Of a stretch of 64,000 nucleotides of DNA, positions 1 to 7,420 are shown piece by piece. This DNA is from Polyangia bacterium (GTDB lineage Bacteria; Myxococcota_A; Polyangia; Nannocystales; Nannocystaceae), in NCBI GenBank assembly GCA_030429545.1, contig JAUIFF010000002.1:372001-436000 (forward strand), in the 5' to 3' direction. Numbering within the stretch: the first letter of the stretch is position 1; every line of letters begins with the position of its first letter. The notes under the pieces are model-generated. The model saw only the letters and a program-made list of their open reading frames with translations, made no database searches and had not been told where the DNA came from. The translations under genes and the position numbers were made by a program.

Positions 1-69
1 CTGCGGCGGCTCGCCACGTTTACGGGGATGAGTCGAAAGCTGATCGAGCGGTGTATTACGAAGGGCTGA
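1..69 (+). CDS. C-terminal end of an unidentified protein (5' truncated by window)
   Basis: Frame 1 is open from the first base and reads 22 residues (ending RCITKG) to a TGA at 67-69. It contains basic and hydrophobic residues compatible with a helical C-terminus (RKLIERC). Too short for assignment. It could be the tail of a gene starting left of the window or a chance open frame. The next 190 bases (70-260) hold no gene I can support. Confidence 0.35.
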   Translation: MRRLATFTGMSRKLIERCITKG

Positions 70-260
70 GTGCACGGGGCGCGGCTTAGGGGCGGCCGAT
101 CCACGCCCTGTTGTTGCCGTTGTCGCAAACTTCTGGTGGGTCGACAACGCCTTCGCCGATGGGCGCTGTACACCGTCGAGCGCAACGAGTGCGCGATAAA
201 TGGGGTGGGTAGATATTGCTGCATCGGTTGTGTTAGTCCAAGGCAGCGGGGCTACGAGCC

Positions 261-1643
261 GTGACCCCGCACGGAGGTCATTTGTCGCTAGTCAAACCAA
301 TCAGCGTGGACGCTCGACGTTACCGCGCGGTCACCCGCTCAAACATTTCCCGTACCCGCCACTGGTCCAAAATCCCACCGCGACTCCAGGAGGCGCTCCA
401 GGTTGTATCCACGGTGTTGCCATTTCGGACCAACGAATATGTGATGGAGAAGTTGATCGATTGGGATAGGCTCCCCGAGGATCCGATTTATCAACTCACA
501 TTTTTACAGCCCGGGATGTTGCGGACTGACGACTACAACCACATGGCCCACTTGGTAAAAAGTGGTGGTTCTCGGGCACAGCTCAAGCAAGCGGCAGACA
601 CGATTCGCCTGCGTCTCAATCCCCATCCGGCCGGGCAAATGACACTCAATGTGCCGCGACTAAATGGACACCCGGTTCCTGGGCTACAGCACAAATACCG
701 CGAGACGGTGTTGCTATTTCCCAGCCAAGGGCAAACGTGTCATGCGTACTGTAGTTTTTGTTTTCGCTGGGCGCAGTTCGTCGGGATTGGCGACATCAAG
801 TTTCAAACGCAGGAGACTACACCGTTGGTGGGGTACCTCCAACAGCACACCGAGGTCAGTGACGTGTTGGTTACCGGCGGGGACCCATTGGTTATGCGGA
901 CCGAGGCCCTGCGCCGCTATCTCACCCCGCTGCTGAGTCCGACGCTGGCCCACATACAAAACATTCGCCTGGGCACCAAGTCGGTTGCCTACTGGCCCTA
1001 TCGCTATGTCACCGACCCCGATGCCGATGCGCTGTTGCGATTGTTTGAGGAGGTTGTGAACTCGGGGCGGCACCTCGCCGTGATGGCCCACTACAACCAT
1101 CCACGGGAATTGCAGACCAAGGTCGCCCAGGAGGCGATTCGGCGGATTCGCTCGACCGGTGCTGTGGTCCGCACCCAATCACCGATCATTCGCCACGTGA
1201 ACGACGACCCAGATGTTTGGGCCGAGTTGTGGCGAACGTGCGTGAAGCTGGGCGTGGTGCCGTATTATATGTTTGTCGAACGCGACACGGGGCCACACGG
1301 GTATTTCGAGCTTCCGCTGGTACGCGCATGGGAGATTTTTAGACGGGCCTACCAACAGGTCTCTGGACTGGCGCGGAGCGTGCGGGGACCGGTGATGTCG
1401 GCATCTCCCGGCAAGGTCATGATCGATGGCGTGAGTGAAGTCGGCGGCGAGCAGGTGTTGAGTCTTCAATTTTTGCAAGCCCGCGACCCGAGTTGGGTCC
1501 GGCGGCCATTTTTTGCCCGATACAATTCCGAAGCTTGCTGGCTCACGGAGCTACAGCCAGCTTTCGGTGACAGGTTCTTCTTTGAACGCGCGCGTCAACC
1601 GAGTGTGCGAGGGGATTTGGTCAGTGTGCGGCTTCGTCGGTAG
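261..1643 (+). CDS. KamA-family radical SAM aminomutase (lysine 2,3-aminomutase-like)
   Basis: About 460 residues, the usual length for KamA proteins. The radical-SAM cluster motif CxxxCxxC is present as CHAYCSFC near residue 155, followed by aromatic/basic residues typical of the family (FRW) and by the SAM-binding VTGGDP motif. Known members use SAM, PLP and a [4Fe-4S] cluster to move an alpha-amino group to the beta position (lysine to beta-lysine); related proteins act on glutamate or on EF-P. The substrate cannot be read from the sequence. The start is uncertain: GTG at 261, TTG at 282 (a GGAGG lies 4 nt before it) and GTG at 306 are all in frame. The 3' end overlaps the asparagine synthase gene by 20 bases, so the two are probably co-translated. 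Confidence 0.85.
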   Translation: MTPHGGHLSLVKPISVDARRYRAVTRSNISRTRHWSKIPPRLQEALQVVSTVLPFRTNEYVMEKLIDWDRLPEDPIYQLTFLQPGMLRTDDYNHMAHLVKSGGSRAQLKQAADTIRLRLNPHPAGQMTLNVPRLNGHPVPGLQHKYRETVLLFPSQGQTCHAYCSFCFRWAQFVGIGDIKFQTQETTPLVGYLQQHTEVSDVLVTGGDPLVMRTEALRRYLTPLLSPTLAHIQNIRLGTKSVAYWPYRYVTDPDADALLRLFEEVVNSGRHLAVMAHYNHPRELQTKVAQEAIRRIRSTGAVVRTQSPIIRHVNDDPDVWAELWRTCVKLGVVPYYMFVERDTGPHGYFELPLVRAWEIFRRAYQQVSGLARSVRGPVMSASPGKVMIDGVSEVGGEQVLSLQFLQARDPSWVRRPFFARYNSEACWLTELQPAFGDRFFFERARQPSVRGDLVSVRLRR

Positions 1644-3432
1644 TTTTTGCGGGAGCGCTGCGTTGGGTGAGCTTGCGACCACGCGTGCGAGCCTCGAGCG
1701 GTTGAAACACCGGGGGCCCGATGACGACGGATGGTTCGAAGATCGCCATGCCGTCCTCGGGTTTCGTCGGCTCGCGATTATCGATGTCGCCGGCGGGGCA
1801 CAGCCGCTGTTCAACACTCGGCGCGATGCTGTTTTAACCCTCAACGGGGAGATTTATAACCACCGGGAGTTAAGCCGCGAACTAGCGAAGGAGCACCTGT
1901 TTCATTCGGGTTCAGACGCCGAGGTGCTGGTCCATCGTTACGATGAGTCTGGACCGGCGGGGCTGGTCTCGGGCGTCAACGGCATGTTTGCCTTTGCTCT
2001 GTACGATCAACGCCGACGTCGCGTGATACTCGGGCGCGACCGGGCGGGACAAAAACCGTTGTACTGGCAATATTCGGCCGGTGTATTGCGGTGGGCGAGC
2101 GAACTCAAAGCCCTGCTTGGCGACGGGCGGCCTCCGATCTGTCGGCAGGCTGTCAACGACTATCTCCGGTTTGGTTACGTACCTGCACCGTTGACCATGT
2201 TTGATGGTGTATTCAAATTGCCTGCGGGATGTCTCCTGATTTGCGAGCAGGGGCGTGCGCCTCAGGTCGAACGCTATTGGAAGTTGCAGTATGCAGAGAA
2301 TGCCGAGCGGGAGGTTCGGCCGCAGGAGTTTGGGCAATGGCGTGACCGCCTGCGACACGCGCTACAGCGAGCTGTTGAGCGACGTTTGGAAAGCGAGGTC
2401 CCCCTTGGATTTTTGTTGTCTGGGGGGGTCGATTCGGCCTCTGTGTTCGCCTTGGGTGCGCGAGCGATCGGGGAGTCGGTGCAGGCATTCACCATCGGCT
2501 TTCCCGGTGATGCCGTGGATGAGTCGAGGGTCGCCGCGGCGATGGCAAATAAATGGAGGGCTCACCACCAACTCCGGGAGCTGCACGAGTGCGAATCTCT
2601 CGATCTCAGTAGGGTCTTGTTTCTCACCGAAGAGCCGCTTTCGACAGATGCCTTGCTACCGACGGCTCGGGTATTTGAGCAGGTATCGGCGTCGGGATTT
2701 ACAACAGTTCTAACAGGAGAGGGCAGTGACGAGATCATGGCGGGCTATCGCAAGTTTGCAGCCGCGTGCCCGTGGGTGGCCCCCGAGGTCAGCCGGCCCG
2801 CGACTGGCTCGCCCCTGCAGCGCTACCTAGCCTACGAAGAGTTTACATTTCCACAACCGGCCGCCCGTGAGCAGCTACTTGGCGACAGCGTTGATGATAG
2901 CCGTTTTCACGAGCTCGAGGAGGAGGCGGCGGGTCTCGATCCACTTGGCCAAATGTTACACTTTGAGGCCCGACTGCGACTGCCCGACCGCATCAACCCT
3001 CGGCTCGATCGCCTCAGCATGGCGTGGTCTGTGGAAGCACGAGCGCCGTTTATGGACTATGAACTCCAGGAGCTTTGTGCCGGCATGCCGCACCGACTTC
3101 GCCGCGCGCCGACAGTCGACAAATATCTGTTGCGCGAGTCGATGCGCCCGTTTTTGATAGATGAGGTCCTACGGGCAAAAAAGGCACCATTCAGGGCCCC
3201 CGCGCGGTGGTTTGTCACGGCCGAGCACCTCGCTCGCGAGCTCAACGACGATGCGGTGAGGAGTGCTGGGATGGTACAGCCACAGGCCGTTCGGGAGCTT
3301 TTGCAGGGACCGAAGACAGGACGCAGGAGGCAGGAGGAGCTTTACAGCCTGTATGTGTTGCACGCTTGGTACCGGAGTTTTGTGGCCGAACCTCCGGTGA
3401 GTGTCGAAGCTGCACTCACGCCAACGACCTAA
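1624..3432 (+). CDS. asnB: Asparagine synthase (glutamine-hydrolysing), AsnB type
   Basis: I place the start at GTG 1624, because translation then begins Met-Cys-Gly-Phe, giving the required N-terminal Cys nucleophile of class II glutamine amidotransferases. A GAGGGG lies about 10 nt upstream. The 602-residue protein has the Ntn glutaminase half (HRGPDD, LNGEIYN, SGSDAEVL) and the ATP-pyrophosphatase synthetase half with the PP-loop SGGVDS at residues 266-271. It transfers glutamine ammonia to a carboxylate activated with ATP. The substrate could be aspartate, but paralogs of this family also amidate peptides and osmolytes. It overlaps the upstream KamA-type gene by 20 bp, which suggests a shared pathway rather than housekeeping asparagine synthesis (inference). 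Confidence 0.92.
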   Translation: MCGFVGSFCGSAALGELATTRASLERLKHRGPDDDGWFEDRHAVLGFRRLAIIDVAGGAQPLFNTRRDAVLTLNGEIYNHRELSRELAKEHLFHSGSDAEVLVHRYDESGPAGLVSGVNGMFAFALYDQRRRRVILGRDRAGQKPLYWQYSAGVLRWASELKALLGDGRPPICRQAVNDYLRFGYVPAPLTMFDGVFKLPAGCLLICEQGRAPQVERYWKLQYAENAEREVRPQEFGQWRDRLRHALQRAVERRLESEVPLGFLLSGGVDSASVFALGARAIGESVQAFTIGFPGDAVDESRVAAAMANKWRAHHQLRELHECESLDLSRVLFLTEEPLSTDALLPTARVFEQVSASGFTTVLTGEGSDEIMAGYRKFAAACPWVAPEVSRPATGSPLQRYLAYEEFTFPQPAAREQLLGDSVDDSRFHELEEEAAGLDPLGQMLHFEARLRLPDRINPRLDRLSMAWSVEARAPFMDYELQELCAGMPHRLRRAPTVDKYLLRESMRPFLIDEVLRAKKAPFRAPARWFVTAEHLARELNDDAVRSAGMVQPQAVRELLQGPKTGRRRQEELYSLYVLHAWYRSFVAEPPVSVEAALTPTT

Positions 3433-3474
3433 ACGGGCGCTCGCCGGGTACCTCGGTGATGTACAATCGACCAT

Positions 3475-4137
3475 ATGCCTCGGTGCGCGCACATCCTGAC
3501 AGGGGCGGGCCTGACCGCATTTTTCTGTGTTTGGATAGGCTGCACGCTCGACCGTAGCCACATCCAACCCGACCGAAAAACCGGCCCAACCCCGACCCAA
3601 ATCGAAGGTCGCGTGGTGCTTCCACAAGGCGATGGGCCGCGCGGTGTCGAGGTTCAAGCCCATGCTGGAGAGTCGGTGACGTGGGCGCAGCTCGATGCCC
3701 ATGGCCACTTCACGGTTGAGCCGCCAAGTTGGCCAGTACACATTGCTGTGGTCGCGGCCAGTACCGAGGTCGCAGGCGTCGATATCGAACGGGGCGGGAA
3801 GGTCGAGATCGATGCCCGCTCCGCAGTCCGATCCCATCGCCTAAAACTCGTGGCAAAAACGGGGCAAGCACAGGGCGGTGTTCGGATAGGGGTGTGGACC
3901 GGTGAGGTGCCGCGCGGCCCGATGGGGTCACTGCCATCGCTCGGCTCAGCGCAGTTCCCCGATCGCGTACTGCCGAGCGACACGGAGTGGTTGCTGCCCG
4001 TGAAGGCTCCATCCGTTACATTTTTGGTTGAGCGTCCGGCGGACCATCAGCGGGGCCGTAACTGGAAAAGTGGGGCACAGCAGGTGTTTGGGCCGTTTGC
4101 GCTCGACGAGCTCCCAGAAGTGTTGGAGATCGAGTGA
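3475..4137 (+). CDS. Putative outer-membrane lipoprotein of unknown function
   Basis: 220 residues. The N-terminus is a hydrophobic stretch ending in a lipobox-like VWIGC around residue 23, so the mature protein would start at a lipidated Cys. The remainder is rich in beta-forming stretches; residues about 43-110 (GRVVLPQGDGPRGVEVQAHA and following) resemble a carboxypeptidase-regulatory-like/transthyretin-type fold, but no family was recognised with confidence. It starts 42 nt after asnB. Whether it belongs to that transcript or to the bilin operon that follows after a 284-nt gap is not clear. Confidence 0.6.
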   Translation: MPRCAHILTGAGLTAFFCVWIGCTLDRSHIQPDRKTGPTPTQIEGRVVLPQGDGPRGVEVQAHAGESVTWAQLDAHGHFTVEPPSWPVHIAVVAASTEVAGVDIERGGKVEIDARSAVRSHRLKLVAKTGQAQGGVRIGVWTGEVPRGPMGSLPSLGSAQFPDRVLPSDTEWLLPVKAPSVTFLVERPADHQRGRNWKSGAQQVFGPFALDELPEVLEIE

Positions 4138-4421
4138 GTGCCTACGATGCCGTCCCGGGCAGTTTGTCGCGATTCGCTTGACCCACCGCGGTGCCATCCT
4201 CGATTGAATGCATCGAGGCGCGAGTGGTGATTTTTTCCCATTGAAGTGAGCTTCGCTCGCCCCGATTGCACGTGATCGAGGGGAGGGGCGGTCGGGGCCG
4301 GGGAAGTTTGCGCGCGTCCAGAAAGCCAAAAGATTCTCGCCGAGTGAAGGTTTTTGGCGGTGCGTGTCTTGCAAAAACTGAAACGTCCTTCAGGGTGGCT
4401 CTGAGGACAGGTCAACTAAAT

Positions 4422-4907
4422 ATGAAGCAGTTAACAGTCGCAGGGCTCGCCGACCCAATCGAAGTCAAGACAAATCGTCGGCTACTCGACTATCTAACTG
4501 AGCAAGGTTCCTCCATCACCAGTGCATGTGGTGGCAAAGGACTCTGTGCAACCTGTCATGTTTATGTCATTGACGGCATGTCATCGATTTCCAAGGTGAC
4601 ACCGCGGGAGCGCCGGTCATTGGCGATGCTGACCAACTGCCGGCCCAATTCCCGGCTCGCATGTCAGGCAAAGATCAAGGGTCCTGGGATTCACATCGAA
4701 GTTCCACATGGCCGTTACCTGTCCCAGACCAGCGACCTAGAGTCGCTCGTTGGTCGCCGGGCGGAACAACCCATCTTGCACCCCGTCGATGGACACGTCC
4801 TCATTCAACTCGGGAAAATCATTACCCGCTCTCGGATTCGTCAGCTCGCCCAAGTCGACATCGATGTGCTCGAGATGCGCCAACGGTCGTTGACCATCGG
4901 AAAGTAA
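4422..4907 (+). CDS. [2Fe-2S] ferredoxin, adrenodoxin-like, first gene of the bilin operon
   Basis: 161 residues from ATG 4422; the open frame extends further upstream but the ferredoxin fold begins exactly here. The cluster ligands are Cys36-x5-Cys42-x2-Cys45 and a distal Cys81, in the context CGGKGLCATCHVYV typical of adrenodoxin-type/FdVI ferredoxins. The C-terminal 60 residues are an extension with no recognised fold. The likely role is electron supply for the heme oxygenase and the bilin reductase at the far end of the same operon (inference from context; both enzyme classes need ferredoxin-type donors). A GAGGA lies about 14 nt upstream of the ATG. The 284-nt leader 4138-4421 probably holds the operon promoter, but no convincing -35/-10 pair was found. 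The stop is 2 nt from the next start. Confidence 0.88.
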   Translation: MKQLTVAGLADPIEVKTNRRLLDYLTEQGSSITSACGGKGLCATCHVYVIDGMSSISKVTPRERRSLAMLTNCRPNSRLACQAKIKGPGIHIEVPHGRYLSQTSDLESLVGRRAEQPILHPVDGHVLIQLGKIITRSRIRQLAQVDIDVLEMRQRSLTIGK

Positions 4908-4909
4908 CC

Positions 4910-5560
4910 ATGGACCTCCTCACAGCAAAACTCGACAATGAAACCCACACGCTCCACAACGTGTACCGCCGCGATCGGTTTTTTGATAACCGCGGCCACG
5001 GTGACCTACGCAACGTGTTTGGTCAGCGTATGACACTTGTTTCTGAAGACTTCATTGTCGGCTACCAGGTCGCACTCGAGGAGGAACTCGGAGAAGCGGC
5101 GAATGATATCATGTATCGTTGTGGACTCGAGTGGGGCCGCAAGGACATCGCCGCGTTCGCCGAGCGCTACCAAAAAGAGTTTGGTGAAAAGGTCCATGAA
5201 GCGAACTTTGGCATCATGCTCGAAACCTGGTGGTGGCCGCTGCAGGCCGCGGGTTGGGGCTCGTGGCGCTACGATCTCTCCCATCGCAAGGAGGGGCTGC
5301 TGTATATCGACCTGTTCGACTCGGCCGTGGCCAAGAGTGTGGGCAATATTGGCAAAGTTGCCTGTCACTACTATGCGGGGCTATTTGCCGCTGTGTTTAG
5401 CTACCTCGCCAAGCATGAATTGTCGGCGATTGAGATCCAGTGTTACTCCATGGGCGAAGAGTTTTGTAAGTTCATTGTCGGGTCTTCTAAGCGCATCAAT
5501 GCCGCCCAATTCTGGGTCGAAGAGGGTGCGCGCTCCGACGAAATCATCTCCCGACTGTGA
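4910..5560 (+). CDS. V4R-domain protein 1
   Basis: 216 residues starting at ATG 4910, 2 nt after the ferredoxin stop. The central-to-C-terminal part has the V4R (4-vinyl-reductase-like) ligand-binding pattern: an acidic helix following VSEDFIVGYQ, then EWGRKD, and the conserved terminal strand-helix CYSMGEEFCKFIVGSS with two Cys residues. V4R domains bind small molecules in tetrapyrrole reductase BchJ, in transcription factors and in TRAPP subunits. I infer a bilin- or heme-binding or carrier role because the operon makes bilins, and a second V4R gene lies at 6779-7411. No chlorophyll genes are present, so a BchJ function is unlikely. Confidence 0.8.
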   Translation: MDLLTAKLDNETHTLHNVYRRDRFFDNRGHGDLRNVFGQRMTLVSEDFIVGYQVALEEELGEAANDIMYRCGLEWGRKDIAAFAERYQKEFGEKVHEANFGIMLETWWWPLQAAGWGSWRYDLSHRKEGLLYIDLFDSAVAKSVGNIGKVACHYYAGLFAAVFSYLAKHELSAIEIQCYSMGEEFCKFIVGSSKRINAAQFWVEEGARSDEIISRL

Positions 5561-6165
5561 AGCTCGAAGGTAGGCAGCCTGTGCGCATCCTTTTGTATTT
5601 CCGCCGTTTTTTGGCATACCTGCTCGGGATCGTCGACCGCCGAGTCGACAGTCAGCCACAGTTGCCTGAAGCGGCACCGGCCCCGGCGGGACCAACTCGC
5701 AGCGAGCTCCCGGTTTCCCAGAAGCTCGAAACATCCCCCGGCGATAGTGCCCAACCACCGAACAGTGAATCTGCACAGGCTTCGACCTCCAGCGCAGACC
5801 CAAGTGGCGAGCAACTCCGTCCAGCAGCATTGCCTGCGGCTGCGAGTGCGATCGTCGATACCCCCGACAAACCCACAACCTCACCACCTGTTCGTGTGGT
5901 CGCCAGCGAAACACCGTCGGCGGATCCGGGTAGTGCAGTGAAACTCGATGTGGCGACGGCTGCTGTCCCTGTGCGGCGGTTTTTTGCCCGAATCGTCACC
6001 CGCGCAAGCACAGGTACGGCCCACGAGTCGTGGCCAACAATGCCGGTCGAACGATTTTTCTTGGCCGTGACCCGGCCGAAGCTGCATTTGCTGCCAAGCC
6101 GTGGCAGTGCCCTTGTCGACCCGCAAAGCGTGGGCGATGCGTTCTCGGATTTTGTCTGGGACTAG
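5557..6165 (+). CDS. Hypothetical protein with Pro/Ala/Ser-rich linker, in the bilin operon
   Basis: 202 residues, starting at GTG 5557 within the stop of the preceding V4R gene (GTGA overlap), which indicates translational coupling. The N-terminal 30 residues are basic and hydrophobic (RILLYFRRFLAYLLG). Residues about 35-130 are a low-complexity Pro/Ala/Ser/Thr linker. The last 70 residues contain two similar aromatic segments (VRRFFARIVTRA and VERFFLAVTRP), perhaps short binding motifs in tandem. No homolog family was recognised. An architecture of terminal helix plus flexible arm suggests a tether or linker for other products of the operon, but this is inference. Confidence 0.6.
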   Translation: MKLEGRQPVRILLYFRRFLAYLLGIVDRRVDSQPQLPEAAPAPAGPTRSELPVSQKLETSPGDSAQPPNSESAQASTSSADPSGEQLRPAALPAAASAIVDTPDKPTTSPPVRVVASETPSADPGSAVKLDVATAAVPVRRFFARIVTRASTGTAHESWPTMPVERFFLAVTRPKLHLLPSRGSALVDPQSVGDAFSDFVWD

Positions 6166-6281
6166 CGCGGCATTTACTGCCGCCAAACCCTGTCCACATT
6201 GGCCGCGTAGTTGAGTGAACGACGCAGCAAACACGCGGCATGTGTGCTTCGCGTGTGTCGAACAAATGAAATGAGTGAACA

Positions 6282-6782
6282 ATGAACCGTGATATCGAAA
6301 CCATGTTGACTGCTAGCGAAGGCCGCTACCCCACCCGTGCCGAGCAGGCAATCCTGCGAGGATGGGCCATTCGCCTGGATGTCCGGCTCGCTGCAATCGA
6401 GGATCTCAAGGACCATGAGGACGAGATCGTGCGGGCGACGATGAACGACGTGTTAAAGGCCTACCCCGATCTCGAAAAGCGCATGCCGACCGCACGGGAA
6501 ACGGGGATCCGCGACATCAAGCTTGTGTTGCGCTACTGTGCCCAAGCACTGATTCGGGACGACATTGCCTACCTCGACGATAGTCTGCTGATATGGATGG
6601 CCACAATCCTACGCGGGCTTGGCCTGTCGCCAGCATTCATTCGCGACACCTATGAGACCCTTGGCAAACATGTGAAACGCTCTCTTCAGGAGAGCCATGC
6701 AAAACTCTTGCTCCCCATGATCGAGCGCTGCATCAACGTCCTAAGTGGACAGGATACGCCAGACGGACAGGTAGCATCATGA
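6282..6782 (+). CDS. Phycobilisome-type globin (bilin-biosynthesis-associated globin)
   Basis: 166 residues, the length of an allophycocyanin subunit. The pattern follows the phycobiliprotein fold: an N-terminal EGRYPTRAE segment matching the EARYLSPGEL region, then a YPDL segment, then GIRDIKLVLRYCAQAL matching the chromophore helix (CLRDLDYYLRL in allophycocyanin), then a final segment corresponding to the helix before the terminal signature. The Arg-Asp pair that contacts the bilin is kept (Arg77, Asp78), but the attachment Cys84 position is Gly75; a Cys sits at 86 instead. Globins of this kind located beside bilin-synthesis genes in non-photosynthetic bacteria have been described as possible ancestors of phycobiliproteins (recalled from the literature, not checked). 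Function in the cell is unknown. The stop overlaps the next ATG (ATGA). Confidence 0.82.
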   Translation: MNRDIETMLTASEGRYPTRAEQAILRGWAIRLDVRLAAIEDLKDHEDEIVRATMNDVLKAYPDLEKRMPTARETGIRDIKLVLRYCAQALIRDDIAYLDDSLLIWMATILRGLGLSPAFIRDTYETLGKHVKRSLQESHAKLLLPMIERCINVLSGQDTPDGQVAS

Positions 6783-7411
6783 ACCGACGTCGTGAACTCA
6801 ACTACTTCAGCAATCCCGCATTTTTACAACTCGACGTACGACGTGGTGTCCTACGCTCGCGCGGGGGCACGCGGATGCTGGGGGTCTCTGAGGACTTTCT
6901 CAGCGGGTTTGTTGTCGCCTGTGAGGACGAAGCCGGATCAGCTGCCCCATTCATTTTACGCCGGTGTGGGTATTTCTTTGGGACCCGTCTCGCCCGCAGA
7001 TTTGAACAGGAGCTCGCGGACTTTTCAGGGCAGTCGGTTCGCGATCGGCCGATGATTGAGTTTGATATTTTATTGCGGGACCTGTGGCTGGCCAGTGGGC
7101 TTGGAGAACTCGATGTCGATTGGGAGCAGGGGGTACACGGATTCATTTCGATGCGCCTCACAAACTCGCCCATGCAGGATATTGGCCCAAGTGGTCATAT
7201 CGGAGAAGACATGTTTACCGGGGTCCTTGAAGGGTTTTTCTCAACGTTTGGCGACGGTGAAATGCGTTGTGTACAAACCGGCGACCGGCGACTCGGTGAT
7301 CGCGATGGTACGACATTCATCCTCGCCCCGTTTGAAACCGCTAAGCGCGTGGAAACCATGGTCGCCGAAAAAACTCCGCACACACGCATCGTCGACACGC
7401 TCGCCGCCTAG
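6779..7411 (+). CDS. V4R-domain protein 2
   Basis: 210 residues, starting at the ATGA overlap with the globin gene. It resembles the first V4R protein: LGVSEDFLSGFVVACEDE aligns with its VSEDFIVGYQVALEEE, followed by RRCGYFFGTRLA against RCGLEWGRKDIA. The C-terminal strand (RCVQTGDRRLGDRDGTTFI) is more divergent and lacks the Cys of the usual V4R signature, so the ligand pocket may differ. Together the two genes look like paralogs that could form a heterodimer. A role in binding a bilin intermediate or in passing it to the globin is inferred only from the neighbours. Confidence 0.75.
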   Translation: MNRRRELNYFSNPAFLQLDVRRGVLRSRGGTRMLGVSEDFLSGFVVACEDEAGSAAPFILRRCGYFFGTRLARRFEQELADFSGQSVRDRPMIEFDILLRDLWLASGLGELDVDWEQGVHGFISMRLTNSPMQDIGPSGHIGEDMFTGVLEGFFSTFGDGEMRCVQTGDRRLGDRDGTTFILAPFETAKRVETMVAEKTPHTRIVDTLAA

Positions 7412-7420
7412 GCCTTCCCC

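Noticed and set aside
714..1178. Minus-strand open frames within the KamA and asnB genes
   Set aside because: They are shadows of the + strand genes with no recognisable protein and no ribosome-binding sites.
4178..4207. TTGACC as the -35 box of the bilin operon promoter
   Set aside because: At 17-18 nt spacing the -10 position is CGATTG/GATTGA, too far from consensus, and it lies 215 nt from the first start; not better than chance.
4910..5560. V4R protein as BchJ of bacteriochlorophyll synthesis
   Set aside because: No chlorophyll or reaction-centre gene is nearby; the operon is a bilin pathway and V4R domains have many other ligands.
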